A DNA stretch of 27,939 bases from NCBI GenBank assembly GCA_958348225.1, contig CATVYG010000033.1, forward strand, positions 1-27,939. The letters run 5' to 3'. The stretch is from an uncultured Collinsella sp. GTDB lineage: Bacteria; Actinomycetota; Coriobacteriia; Coriobacteriales; Coriobacteriaceae. The notes below the pieces were generated by a model. That model searched no databases. It was given only the letters and a program-made list of their open reading frames with translations, and had not been told where the DNA came from. Positions 1-8,039 of the stretch are shown in pieces (the stretch's first letter is position 1; each line of letters starts with the position of its first letter). A program made the position numbers and the translations under genes.

Positions 1-142
1 GCATTTCCAAAAAAGTCTACTCACTTAGCCAGCGGGCGGCCAAATGATTATTTAATCCCCGTCCCAGAAAAATCAATTAGCGGGCAGAAGGGCAAAAGTA
101 GTCAAAAAGGCCCCGTCCCAAATTAGCTACCCTTTGCAGCGA
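1..142. other. Intergenic segment with a repeated CCCCGTCCCA motif
   Basis: No gene is visible downstream of the phosphoesterase stop. The ten-base string CCCCGTCCCA occurs twice, at 57-66 and 111-120, each time beside an A-rich tract. No good hairpin with a T-run was found. The window edge may cut a larger element. Confidence 0.35.
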
Positions 143-982
143 TTATTCGCCCGGGTTGATGTTCGCATAAAACTCCGCCCCGTCATCCAGACGCAGGATC
201 CCGACGCGGCCGAACTCGGAACCGGTGGCCGCCGCGCAGTCGATATCGATGCGATCGGGCACACCGGCGGTATCCTCGCCACCCAAGCGCACCATTTGCC
301 CGCGGCCCGACTCCTCATCGAGCCCTGCCAGGCCGCCAACCTCGCAATAGCGCCCCAGCGACACCGTGGGCGTGTGGCCGCTCACCACGACCGGACCCTT
401 GCCCTCGGCAGAAAGCAGCCCCGTCGGGGCATCCCAATAGCCATGGCGAATCCAGAGCAAGTCATCGGACGACTGCACGGCGAGCATTTGCTGCAGCAGC
501 TCGCGATCGGCATCGACCGCTCCCCTGCCGTCGCCGCAATCGACGCCATGCTCAAGCAAAAACGCGCGCGCCGCCTCGGTCTGAATACCGGCGTGCACCA
601 GCAGGTACGGCCGCTCGACAGTCTCTGTCACCGCATAGAGCGGCAGGGCAGCAGCCCAACGCACTAGCTCCTCGTATGCCTCAAACTCAATTTCGTTGAG
701 CTGCTGGCGCGTGGTCCAACCGCCGTTGATATCCCAGGTCTCGACATCGAGCGGGTCCTGGCCAATGATCGCGTCGAGCATAATCTGCTCGTGGTTGCCC
801 TTAAGCACGCGAGAGTTGGGCAGCGACCGCACCAAGTTGATGACACCGACCGGATCGGGACCGCGGTCGATCATGTCGCCCAGCACATATAGCGTGTCGT
901 CGGACGTCAGCGAGATCTTGGAAAGGGCCTCGTCCAGTGCGTGCACGTGCCCGTGAGCATCAGATGTCACATAGATCGCCAT
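143..982 (-). CDS. PPP-type metallophosphoesterase (Ser/Thr phosphatase-like or Ap4A hydrolase-like)
   Basis: The 279-residue product carries the calcineurin-like phosphoesterase motifs in order: SDAHGH near the N-terminus (D-x-H), GDMIDRG, KGNHE, VHAGI and VSGHTP. These residues bind the two metals that drive phosphoester hydrolysis. The pattern fits the PPP branch (PrpE, ApaH and small bacterial Ser/Thr phosphatases); the substrate cannot be read from sequence. There is no signal peptide or membrane segment, so it is probably cytosolic. The ATG at 982 has an AAAGG ribosome site about 7 bases upstream on the minus strand. It is divergent from the antiporter at 1305 and appears monocistronic. 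The family call is solid; the choice between protein phosphatase and dinucleoside polyphosphatase is open. Confidence 0.9.
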   Translation of the reverse strand: MAIYVTSDAHGHVHALDEALSKISLTSDDTLYVLGDMIDRGPDPVGVINLVRSLPNSRVLKGNHEQIMLDAIIGQDPLDVETWDINGGWTTRQQLNEIEFEAYEELVRWAAALPLYAVTETVERPYLLVHAGIQTEAARAFLLEHGVDCGDGRGAVDADRELLQQMLAVQSSDDLLWIRHGYWDAPTGLLSAEGKGPVVVSGHTPTVSLGRYCEVGGLAGLDEESGRGQMVRLGGEDTAGVPDRIDIDCAAATGSEFGRVGILRLDDGAEFYANINPGE

Positions 983-1304
983 GGAACGCCTTTCCCTGCA
1001 TTACGGCCGAAGCCCGATGCCACGACTAAAACTTCAAGTTGAACTTAAACGTTACCCATTGTACTCCGTTGCAATAACGGTGGAAAGTGCCACCACAGCC
1101 AACGGCCACAAGCGGCCGCCCGCACGCTCCGGAAATACCGCGCCACCATCATCAACGCTCCACCCAGCACCACCCCCCCGCCCCGGCCTCGTGTCGATAA
1201 TGCGAACGCCCGCGGCTCGGCCCCATAAACCCACCACCTTTGGGTACAAATAACCACAGATAATTGACCGTGCCACGCAAACCACCCAGAAGCGGACACT
1301 ATCC
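983..1304. other. Divergent promoter region between phosphoesterase and antiporter genes
   Basis: This 322-base stretch has no supportable gene. It contains a -10-like TACAAT on the minus strand (plus coordinates 1058-1063) that could serve the phosphoesterase, with a poor -35. There is a small hairpin GGTGG/CCACC at about 1079-1095 and a C-rich run near 1170-1185. No c-di-AMP or other riboswitch core was recognised upstream of the antiporter. Confidence 0.4.
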
Positions 1305-2906
1305 ATGAACCAGATACTTCTCTTTATCGGCCTCGTCATCATTTTGTGCCTGACCATCAAACCCGTCGGCAAAAAGCTCCCCTTCCCCACCCTGCTCATC
1401 TTTATCGCGCTGGGCATGCTGCTGGGCGTCAACGGCCCCGCGCACATCGACTTTAGCGACTACGCGCTTACCGAAACCGTCTGCAGCACGGCGCTGCTGT
1501 TCATCATGTTCTACGGCGGCTTTAACACCAACATCGACCGTGCCAAGCCCGTCGCCGCGCCCGCGGTACTGCTGAGCACGCTCGGCGTCGTCATCACCGC
1601 CGGCATCACGGGCGCCTTTGCGCACTTCGCGCTGGGCTTCGACTGGATAGGCGGCCTGCTGCTAGGCTCGGTCGTGGCGTCGACCGATGCGGCGAGCGTC
1701 TTTAGCGTGCTGCGCGAGCACAGCCTGTCACTAAAGGGCGGCACCGACTCGCTGCTCGAGGTCGAATCAGGCTCCAACGACCCCGTCGCCTACATGCTCA
1801 CCGCGGTGCTCGCGACCCTCGCGGCGGGCGGCAACATCGACATTCCCGTGTTGCTGGCCAAGCAGATCATCCTGGGCGTGGGGCTGGGCCTTGCCATCGG
1901 CTGGACATCCAGCCGCCTGATTGAACGCGCACATGCAACGGCCGAGGGCGCGCAGACCATCTTCTTGTTCGCCGTGGCGATCGTGGCCTACGCGCTGCCG
2001 AGCTACCTGGGCGGCAACGGCTTTTTGGCCGTATACCTGGCAGGTATCGTTCTGGGCGCGAGCGACATCACCGGCAAGGTCGAAATGGCACACTTCTTCG
2101 ATACCCTCACCGAGATGGCCGAGATGACGATCTTCTTCTTGCTCGGTCTGCTCGTGACGCCCGCACGCCTGCCGCAAATGCTGCTACCGGGCCTGGCACT
2201 CATGGCGTTTATGCTCTTTGTGAGCCGCCCCATCGCCGTGGGCCTGCTGTTGGCGCCCTTTAAGACTAACCCTCGCCAGGTTGCGCTCGTAAGCTGGGCG
2301 GGTCTGCGCGGTGCCGCTTCGGTCGTGTTTAGCCTCTTTGCCGTGGTGGTCGGTGTTCCCGGTGGTCACGACCTGTTTGACCTGGTGTTTGTGATCGCCG
2401 TGTCGAGCATTGTGGTGCAGGGCTCGCTGCTGCCGGCGGTGGCGAAGAAACTCGATATGATCGACGCGGAAGGCGACGTGCGCCGCACGTTTAACGACTA
2501 CCGCGACGAGGACGGCATGTCTTTCGTTAAGCTCAAGGTGGGTGTAGGGCATCCGTTTGCGGGGCGCTCGCTCGCGGACATTGGCAGTGCGACGGACATG
2601 CTCGTAGTCCTGGTGCTGCGCGACGGCGCGCACCCGGTGCTGCCCAACGGCGATACCGTGATCGAAGAAGGCGACCTTCTGGTTATGGCCGCGCCGACGT
2701 TTGAAGAGCGTGCCGAGGTTACGCTGCGCGAGGTCACCGTGACACCCCACGGTCGCCTGGCAGGACTGCGCCTGCGCGATGTGCCACAAGGCAAGCACCC
2801 CTTTATCGTCGTGATGCTCAAGCGCGACGGCCAAACCATCATCCCCGACGGCAACACCCTCATATACGCCGGCGACGAAGCCGTCATCGCCACGCTGGCG
2901 TCGTAG
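1305..2906 (+). CDS. Cation/proton antiporter (CPA family, NhaP2/CvrA type) with two TrkA-C domains
   Basis: The 533-residue integral membrane protein has about 12 hydrophobic segments in its first 390 residues. They include the conserved STDAASVFSVL segment and ESGSNDPVAYML, the acidic and Asn-Asp motifs of Na+/H+ exchangers. A hydrophilic linker follows, then two consecutive RCK_C/TrkA-C-like domains (roughly 403-465 and 470-533), each ending in an acidic-Gly-Asp turn (EEGDLLVM, YAGDEAVI). This architecture is that of K+/H+ antiporter NhaP2/CvrA. The likely role is electroneutral K+ or Na+ extrusion gated by a ligand at the TrkA-C domains. The ATG at 1305 is the first Met before a hydrophobic helix, but its ribosome site is weak. 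It stands alone and converges on the gene at 3022-3246. Ion specificity is not determinable here. Confidence 0.9.
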   Translation: MNQILLFIGLVIILCLTIKPVGKKLPFPTLLIFIALGMLLGVNGPAHIDFSDYALTETVCSTALLFIMFYGGFNTNIDRAKPVAAPAVLLSTLGVVITAGITGAFAHFALGFDWIGGLLLGSVVASTDAASVFSVLREHSLSLKGGTDSLLEVESGSNDPVAYMLTAVLATLAAGGNIDIPVLLAKQIILGVGLGLAIGWTSSRLIERAHATAEGAQTIFLFAVAIVAYALPSYLGGNGFLAVYLAGIVLGASDITGKVEMAHFFDTLTEMAEMTIFFLLGLLVTPARLPQMLLPGLALMAFMLFVSRPIAVGLLLAPFKTNPRQVALVSWAGLRGAASVVFSLFAVVVGVPGGHDLFDLVFVIAVSSIVVQGSLLPAVAKKLDMIDAEGDVRRTFNDYRDEDGMSFVKLKVGVGHPFAGRSLADIGSATDMLVVLVLRDGAHPVLPNGDTVIEEGDLLVMAAPTFEERAEVTLREVTVTPHGRLAGLRLRDVPQGKHPFIVVMLKRDGQTIIPDGNTLIYAGDEAVIATLAS

Positions 2907-2918
2907 CCATCCCCACCC

Positions 2919-2991
2919 ATAAGTTGCGGTGAAATAGGGACTGAATAGGCCTTCTAGCAGCCCAAACAGTCCCCATTTCACCGCATCTTAT
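2919..2991. repeat. Palindromic repeat / bidirectional terminator-like hairpin
   Basis: A 25-base arm at 2919-2943 pairs with 2967-2991 with two mismatches around a 23-base loop. The core is TGCGGTGAAAT...GGGACTG and its complement. It lies exactly between two convergent genes, so it probably acts as a terminator for both. The first 17 bases after the outer AT (AAGTTGCGGTGAAATAG) recur exactly at 27860-27876, so it belongs to a repeat family. Confidence 0.7.
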
Positions 2992-3021
2992 TGAAGGGAT
3001 GGGGTTGAAGTTCAATCGCGG

Positions 3022-3246
3022 CTACCATTCCTCGTCTGCGCCGTAGTCATCGTCCGCGTCACCATCGACGGCAAAGTCGCAGAGGTCGAGGCCTTCGCGT
3101 TCGGCTCGGGCTAGGAGCTCTTGGGGTGACTCGTCCTCGATATCCATCACGTCGAGCATGGCGGCCGGAAAACCCACGCCCGCCGCACTCCCCGCGCGGT
3201 CGAGCAGACTCTCGCGCAGTTGGTCTACATCAACTTCGATTTTCAT
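3022..3246 (-). CDS. Small acidic protein of unknown function
   Basis: The 74-residue product starts at the ATG at 3246, which has a strong AGGGGG ribosome site 7 bases upstream on the minus strand. The longer reading frame to 3336 lacks such a site. The N-terminal half looks helical (KIEVDVDQLRESLLDRAG). The C-terminal tail is very acidic (DGDADDDYGADEEW). I do not recognise a domain. It is divergent from the MazG/DUF2075 operon and shares a 114-base intergenic region with it. It could be unrelated to that operon, or a small regulator or DNA-mimic-like protein; nothing in the sequence decides this. Confidence 0.7.
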   Translation of the reverse strand: MKIEVDVDQLRESLLDRAGSAAGVGFPAAMLDVMDIEDESPQELLARAEREGLDLCDFAVDGDADDDYGADEEW

Positions 3247-3300
3247 GGTGAAACCCCCTACCGGCAATCGCGACCGAACAAACCGCATGCCCCAAATGAG

Positions 3301-3329
3301 GTGCAATAAATCCCAGATACCGCCATAAT
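3301..3329 (+). promoter_or_regulatory. Candidate promoter of the MazG/DUF2075 operon
   Basis: GTGCAA (3301-3306) and CATAAT (3324-3329) are separated by 17 bases and lie 31 bases before the MazG-like start. Each hexamer differs from consensus at one or two positions. A GGGAGG ribosome site follows at about 3345-3350. Confidence 0.35.
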
Positions 3330-3360
3330 AAAACAATGAACATCAGGGAGGTTGCGGACG

Positions 3361-3717
3361 ATGGATAGGCTCGATGCCATGACGGAACAAGTCAGGGACT
3401 TTTGTGATGCACGCGACTGGCGCAAGTATCACACGCCAAAAGAGCTCGCCATCGGCATGGCAACTGAGTCCTCCGAGCTCCTTCAGCTCTTTCGTTTTAT
3501 GAGCGACGAGCGCATTGCAGAAATGTTCGAAGGCACCGAGCAACGCCAAGCCATCGAAGACGAAGTCGCCGACACGCTCCTTTTCCTTCTGCGTTTCGCA
3601 GATTTAAATGAAATCGACCTGCCAGCGGCGCTTTCGTCCAAGCTCAAGCGCAATGGCGAGCGCTACCCCGTCGACGCATCATCTAATGAATACAGAAAGG
3701 CGGACCATCATGAGTAA
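3361..3717 (+). CDS. MazG-like nucleotide pyrophosphohydrolase
   Basis: The 118-residue all-alpha protein has the MazG/dUTPase-like metal motif: E36-x-x-E39 in the ATESSELLQLF helix, E68-x-x-D71 in EDEVADTLLFLL, and the closing K-x-N-x-x-RYP segment (about 96-103). These proteins hydrolyse (d)NTPs to NMP and pyrophosphate; length and motif order fit the small dCTPase/RS21-C6-like group. I chose the ATG at 3361 because GGGAGG lies ten bases upstream, while the TTG at 3352 is only one base from it. Its stop overlaps the next gene's start by 8 bases, so the two are translationally coupled. Base use is AT-richer than in the flanking genes. The specific nucleotide substrate is unknown. Confidence 0.88.
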   Translation: MDRLDAMTEQVRDFCDARDWRKYHTPKELAIGMATESSELLQLFRFMSDERIAEMFEGTEQRQAIEDEVADTLLFLLRFADLNEIDLPAALSSKLKRNGERYPVDASSNEYRKADHHE

Positions 3718-5452
3718 TGAGTTCGCCCTTCGGCAATACACGCTTCCCCTGCCCCAGCCCTTTGAGACAAGCGAATCTCTTCAGGACTTTGGCACGCCAA
3801 AGCCTGGAGCCCATCATGACGAGAGTTGGCCCGTCCTTTACATTCTCACCAACAGCAGAAACAAGACGGCATACATCGGCCAAACAACCAACTACCAGCG
3901 CCGTATGAAACAACACGCTGCAAACGTGGACAAGGACTTCGACCGGACCCTTCTGATCGACAATCCCACCTTCAACCAATCCGCAACGTTCGAGTTCGAG
4001 AATCGACTTATTGAGCTGTTCTGTGCCGACGAAAAATACCAGGTCACCAATGCCAACAACGGCTATGCCCAATTCGATTATTTTGAGCGGCCTCAGTATC
4101 GCCAGAGGTTCCGAGACCTCTGGACAAAGCTTCGCGAAGAAAACTACGCGATTCATCCGATTGAAGAGCTCGAGAACTCCGATCTGTTCAAGTTCTCGCC
4201 TTTCAAGACGCTTACGCCCGACCAATACGAAACGATCGAGACGATTTATAAACGTCTCGAACAGGAGCATGAAGACGCAAAACATGGCGGCTCAAAAAGA
4301 GAACGTATAACCGTCGTGAATGGCGCGCCGGGAACAGGTAAAACAATCCTCGCCATCAGTCTCATGTTCAAAATCAAAAATGAGCCGAACCTTTCCGGTC
4401 TGCGGGTCGGTTTTGTCACCCCCATGGATTCCCTGAAGAAGACCCTCAGGAAACTCACGCACTTCCTTCCAGGGTTAAAGCCTGGCGATATCTTGAGCCC
4501 CAGTGACGTAACCAAAAATGATCGTTATGACATCCTACTTGTCGATGAAGCACATCGACTGGGTAATTATCTAAGCATGGGCTCCGGCATCAAGGCCTTC
4601 TATAGCACCTGTGATCGTCTCGACCTTCCGCATACGAGCAACCAAGTTGACTGGATATTCAAATGCTGCGACAAGGCATATCTGTTTTATGACCCCAAGC
4701 AGCAAGTCAGGGCATCCGGCCTCAATCGAGACGGTCTTGAGCAACGACTCAACCAACTCGAAGAAGCAGGAATCGAGACCGAAGAATTCAACTTGAGCAC
4801 CCAAATGCGTGTGCGTGGCGGCGATGAGTACCTCGATTTTGTCTACGACCTGCTTGATAACAAAGCGTACATGCATGCCGGCATGAAGTTTGATGAGCTC
4901 TTTGCCTCTCGGCCTTACGACTCGCAAGCCGGCGATCCCGACAGTGATATCCCCAGGTACCAGTTTGGCATAGTCGACCGGTTTGAAGATTTCTGCTCCC
5001 TACAGCAGACCAAAGAAAAAGAAGTTAGGCTGTCCCGTATGACTGCCGGCTTCGCTTGGAAGTGGGAAACCAAGACCAATAAAGATGCGTTCGATATCGT
5101 CATCGAGGGCATTCGCAAACGCTGGAATTCAACTCAAAAGGATTGGGTCAACTCTGTCAACGCTGTCAATGAGGTTGGTTGCATTCACACAGTGCAGGGC
5201 TACGACCTCAATTACGGATTCGTAATTCTGGGTCCCGACATTTACTACGACAACGACAAAGGGGGCGTCTGCGTTAACAAGGCAAACTTCAAAGATACCG
5301 TCGCAAAGAAAAAGGCAAGCGACGACGACCTACGAAAGATTATCGTCAACGCCTACTACGTTCTCATGACGCGCGGCATGCTGGGAACGTTTCTTTATGT
5401 ATGCGACCCAGCGCTCAAGGAGTATTTGTCACGGTATATCCCGGTGATATAG
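3710..5452 (+). CDS. GIY-YIG nuclease fused to DUF2075 (Schlafen-group-like) helicase/ATPase
   Basis: The 580-residue product has an N-terminal GIY-YIG domain: VLYIL at 42-46, AYIG at 54-57, R64, an acidic residue at E95 or E97, and N-containing VTNANNG near 112-118. It is followed by a superfamily-1-like P-loop ATPase of the DUF2075 type with Walker A GAPGTGKT (205-212), Walker B DILLVDEAH (274-282), an STQMR motif, a TVQGYDLNY segment and a final YVLMTRG motif. The probable activity is ATP-dependent nucleic-acid remodelling with cleavage of DNA or RNA. The ATG at 3710 has GAAAGGCGG upstream; an alternative ATG at 3686 is possible. It overlaps the MazG-like gene by 8 bases. Codon use and lower GC suggest horizontal acquisition. 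The biological role is inferred, not shown. Confidence 0.85.
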   Translation: MSNEFALRQYTLPLPQPFETSESLQDFGTPKPGAHHDESWPVLYILTNSRNKTAYIGQTTNYQRRMKQHAANVDKDFDRTLLIDNPTFNQSATFEFENRLIELFCADEKYQVTNANNGYAQFDYFERPQYRQRFRDLWTKLREENYAIHPIEELENSDLFKFSPFKTLTPDQYETIETIYKRLEQEHEDAKHGGSKRERITVVNGAPGTGKTILAISLMFKIKNEPNLSGLRVGFVTPMDSLKKTLRKLTHFLPGLKPGDILSPSDVTKNDRYDILLVDEAHRLGNYLSMGSGIKAFYSTCDRLDLPHTSNQVDWIFKCCDKAYLFYDPKQQVRASGLNRDGLEQRLNQLEEAGIETEEFNLSTQMRVRGGDEYLDFVYDLLDNKAYMHAGMKFDELFASRPYDSQAGDPDSDIPRYQFGIVDRFEDFCSLQQTKEKEVRLSRMTAGFAWKWETKTNKDAFDIVIEGIRKRWNSTQKDWVNSVNAVNEVGCIHTVQGYDLNYGFVILGPDIYYDNDKGGVCVNKANFKDTVAKKKASDDDLRKIIVNAYYVLMTRGMLGTFLYVCDPALKEYLSRYIPVI

Positions 5453-5594
5453 ACCTAACGACCGCCCTCCCCCATGTAACCATCCTGTAAATCATAGCGG
5501 CGCAGTCGAGTTTTACCGTGATGCGGTCGCGCCTGGCGCTCCACTGTGCTAAAGTATCCCGAACGTTCAAACGACTACGAGGGGGAACTAGAAG

Positions 5595-6719
5595 ATGGCA
5601 CGTGTGCACAACTTCTCAGCTGGCCCGGCCGCGCTGCCTACCAGCGTGCTCGCCGAGATCGCCGACGAGATGATGGACTACCGCGGTTGTGGCATGTCCG
5701 TGCTCGAGATGAGCCATCGATCTAGCATGTACCAGCAGATTATCGACGACGCCGAGGCAGCCCTGCGTCGTCTGCTGAGCATCCCCGACAACTACCGTGT
5801 CCTGTTTTTGCAGGGCGGCGCCACGCTGCAGTTTGCGGGCATCCCCATGAACCTCATGCGCCGCGGGCGCGCCGGCTACATCGTGACCGGCAACTTTGCC
5901 AACAAGGCATACAAAGAAGCCGCCAAGTACGGCGAGGCCGTGCTGCTCGCGAGCTCCGAGGACACCAATTTCGACCGCATACCCACCATGGCCGACGTCA
6001 ACGCGCGCATTGCCGCCGAGGCCGCAAGCAACGGGCTCGACTACGTCTACATCTGCCAGAACAACACCATCTTTGGCACCATGTACCACGAGCTGCCCAA
6101 CTGCGGCGACGTACCGCTGGTCGCCGATGTCTCGAGCTGCTTTCTGTCGCAGCCGCTCGACGTTGAGCGCTACGGGCTCATTTACGCCGGCGCGCAGAAA
6201 AACGCCGGCGCCGCGGGCGTGGCCGTGGTCATCGTGCGCGACGACCTCATCGCAGATGGCTCCGCCTTTGCGCAAACGCCGCAGTACATGGACCTCAAGG
6301 CCCAGGCCGCCAAGGGCTCCATGCTCAACACGCCCAACACCTTTGGTATCTACGTATGCGGCAAGGTGTTCCGTTGGGTTGAGAAAACCGGCGGACTTGC
6401 CGCCATGGCCGAGCGCAACTGGGCCAAGGCCAATCTGCTCTATGACCTGCTCGAGCACAGCGAGCTGTTCCATAGCACTACGCAGGCCGACAGCCGCTCC
6501 ATCGCCAACGTCACCTTCCGCACCGGCGACGCCGAACTCGACGCGGCCTTTGTCGCAGGCGCGGCCGGGCACCAGATTCAAAACGTCAAGGGCCATCGCC
6601 TGGTGGGCGGTATGCGCGCCAGCGTCTACAACGCCGTAACCATGGAAGACGTGCAGGCACTGGCCTCGTACATGAAGGACTTCGAAGCGCAGCATAGTTT
6701 GAGCCCGCGATCTAACTAG
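5595..6719 (+). CDS. serC: Phosphoserine aminotransferase SerC
   Basis: The 374-residue product is a class-V PLP aminotransferase that converts 3-phosphohydroxypyruvate plus glutamate to phosphoserine. It opens with HNFSAGPAALP, the SerC signature, and contains GMSVLEMSHRS, a Gly-rich FLQGGATLQF segment and the PLP-binding lysine K202 in AGAQKNAGAAG. Length matches the family (about 360 residues). The ATG at 5595 has a GAGGGGG ribosome site about 10 bases upstream. serA follows after 69 bases, so the two probably form one transcript. The 142-base upstream gap shows no T-box or other riboswitch that I can recognise. A TAAAGT near 5549 is a weak -10 candidate. Confidence 0.96.
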   Translation: MARVHNFSAGPAALPTSVLAEIADEMMDYRGCGMSVLEMSHRSSMYQQIIDDAEAALRRLLSIPDNYRVLFLQGGATLQFAGIPMNLMRRGRAGYIVTGNFANKAYKEAAKYGEAVLLASSEDTNFDRIPTMADVNARIAAEAASNGLDYVYICQNNTIFGTMYHELPNCGDVPLVADVSSCFLSQPLDVERYGLIYAGAQKNAGAAGVAVVIVRDDLIADGSAFAQTPQYMDLKAQAAKGSMLNTPNTFGIYVCGKVFRWVEKTGGLAAMAERNWAKANLLYDLLEHSELFHSTTQADSRSIANVTFRTGDAELDAAFVAGAAGHQIQNVKGHRLVGGMRASVYNAVTMEDVQALASYMKDFEAQHSLSPRSN

Positions 6720-6788
6720 CCCGCAACGCGCGGGCCGACCAGCCACTTCAAACCACTTGTTTTAGACAAACCTGCTAAGGAGTTTTCC

Positions 6789-7952
6789 ATGCGCAAGATT
6801 AAAACCATCGATGACATTACCAAGGACGGCAAAGTCGAGTTTGGCGAGGGCTACGAATTTGTGAGCACCGCCGAAGAGGCCGACGCGATCCTGATGCGCT
6901 CGACCGACCTGCACGGCTACGAGCTGCCCGAGGGCATCCGCGCCATCGCCCGCTGCGGCGCCGGCGTCAACAACATCCCCGTCGAGGAGTACGCCAAGAA
7001 GGGCGTCGTCGTCTTTAACTCCCCCGGCGCAAACAGCAATGCCGTCAAGGAGCTCGTCCTAGGCATGCTGGTGCTCTCGAGCCGCGGCGTGGTGCAATCA
7101 ATGAACTGGGTGCGTGACAACGCCGACGACCCCGAGATTCAGGTCGATGCCGAAAAGGCCAAGAAGGCCTTTGTGGGCCGCGAGCTCAAGGGCAAGCGCA
7201 TCGGTGTCATCGGTCTGGGCAACGTGGGCTCCAAGGTCGCCAACGCCTGCGTCGATCTGGGCATGGACGTCTACGGCTACGATCCGTTCATTTCCGTCGA
7301 GCACGCGTGGGTGCTGAGCCGCGAGGTGCAGCGCGTGGGCACGCTCGAGGACCTCTGCCGTGGCTGCGACTACCTCACCGTGCACGTGCCCAGCAAGGCT
7401 GACACCATCGGCATGATCAGCTCCGAGCAGATTAACCTGCTGGCGCCCGACGCCGTGCTCATCAACTACGCGCGCGAGACCATCATTGACGAGGACGCCG
7501 TCGACGCCGCCCTGCGCGAGGGCAAGCTCAGCTGGTTTAGCTGCGACTTCGCCACGCCCAAGACCGTCAAGATGCCCAATACGTTTATCACCACGCACTC
7601 GGGCGCCGGCACCGGCGAGGCCGAGGCCAACTGCGCCGACATGGCCATCAGCGAGCTCAAGGATTACCTGGAGAACGGCAACATAGCGCACAGCGTCAAC
7701 TACCCCGCCTGCAGCATGGGCAAGGCGCGCGCCGCAAGCCGCATCGCCTGCCTGCACGCCAACGTGCCCAACATGATCGGCCAGATCACGGCGATCCTGG
7801 CCAAGGACAACGCCAACGTACAGCGTATGACCAACGAGTCCGCCGGCGAGAACGCCTACACCATGTTCGACACCGACGAGCACCTGGACAGCAGCACCAT
7901 CGAGGCGCTCAAGCAGATTCCGTCGATGTATCGCGTGCGCGTGATCAAGTAG
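6789..7952 (+). CDS. serA: D-3-phosphoglycerate dehydrogenase SerA with C-terminal ACT domain
   Basis: The 387-residue enzyme is the NAD-dependent first step of serine synthesis. It has an incomplete N-terminal substrate half (RCGAGVNNIP), the Rossmann motif GVIGLGNVGSKVA, the catalytic arginine R229 in NYARE and the catalytic histidine H270 in ITTHSGAGTGEAE. A short ACT domain follows from about 320 (ANVPNMIGQITAILAKDNANV), usually the site of serine feedback control. The start has AAGGAG six bases upstream. The stretch between about 248 and 264 (CDFATPKTVKMPN) has no Glu, where the family normally has its third catalytic residue. The product is shorter than the long 520-residue type. It is the last gene before a strong terminator. 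Confidence 0.94.
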   Translation: MRKIKTIDDITKDGKVEFGEGYEFVSTAEEADAILMRSTDLHGYELPEGIRAIARCGAGVNNIPVEEYAKKGVVVFNSPGANSNAVKELVLGMLVLSSRGVVQSMNWVRDNADDPEIQVDAEKAKKAFVGRELKGKRIGVIGLGNVGSKVANACVDLGMDVYGYDPFISVEHAWVLSREVQRVGTLEDLCRGCDYLTVHVPSKADTIGMISSEQINLLAPDAVLINYARETIIDEDAVDAALREGKLSWFSCDFATPKTVKMPNTFITTHSGAGTGEAEANCADMAISELKDYLENGNIAHSVNYPACSMGKARAASRIACLHANVPNMIGQITAILAKDNANVQRMTNESAGENAYTMFDTDEHLDSSTIEALKQIPSMYRVRVIK

Positions 7953-7990
7953 CGTCGGCGCCAAGCCTGCCAGACAGACCACGAAGTCCA

Positions 7991-8024
7991 TTCGCCCCCC
8001 GTTTTCACGAAACCGGGGGGCGAA
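7991..8024 (+). terminator. Intrinsic-terminator-like hairpin after serCA
   Basis: TTCGCCCCCCG (7991-8001) pairs with CGGGGGGCGAA (8014-8024) around a 12-base loop, 38 bases after the serA stop. The following T-tract is short (TTTCG). It ends the serC-serA unit. Confidence 0.75.
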
Positions 8025-8039
8025 TTTCGTGCTCCCGGC

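Noticed and set aside
983..1304. c-di-AMP riboswitch before the cation antiporter
   Set aside because: The conserved core elements and an expression-platform hairpin are not apparent.
3352..3360. TTG start for the MazG-like gene
   Set aside because: It would lie one base from the GGGAGG ribosome site. The ATG at 3361 has proper spacing.
3608..3709. Extended N-terminus of the GIY-YIG/DUF2075 protein
   Set aside because: It runs inside the MazG-like gene in another frame, has no domain, and the ATG at 3710 has a good ribosome site.
5453..5594. T-box or other riboswitch before serC
   Set aside because: No T-box sequence or anti-terminator was seen in the 142-base gap.
5616..6746. A 376-codon minus-strand open frame opposite serC
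   Set aside because: Mirror of codon bias in serC; composition rich in Val, Gly and His with no domain.
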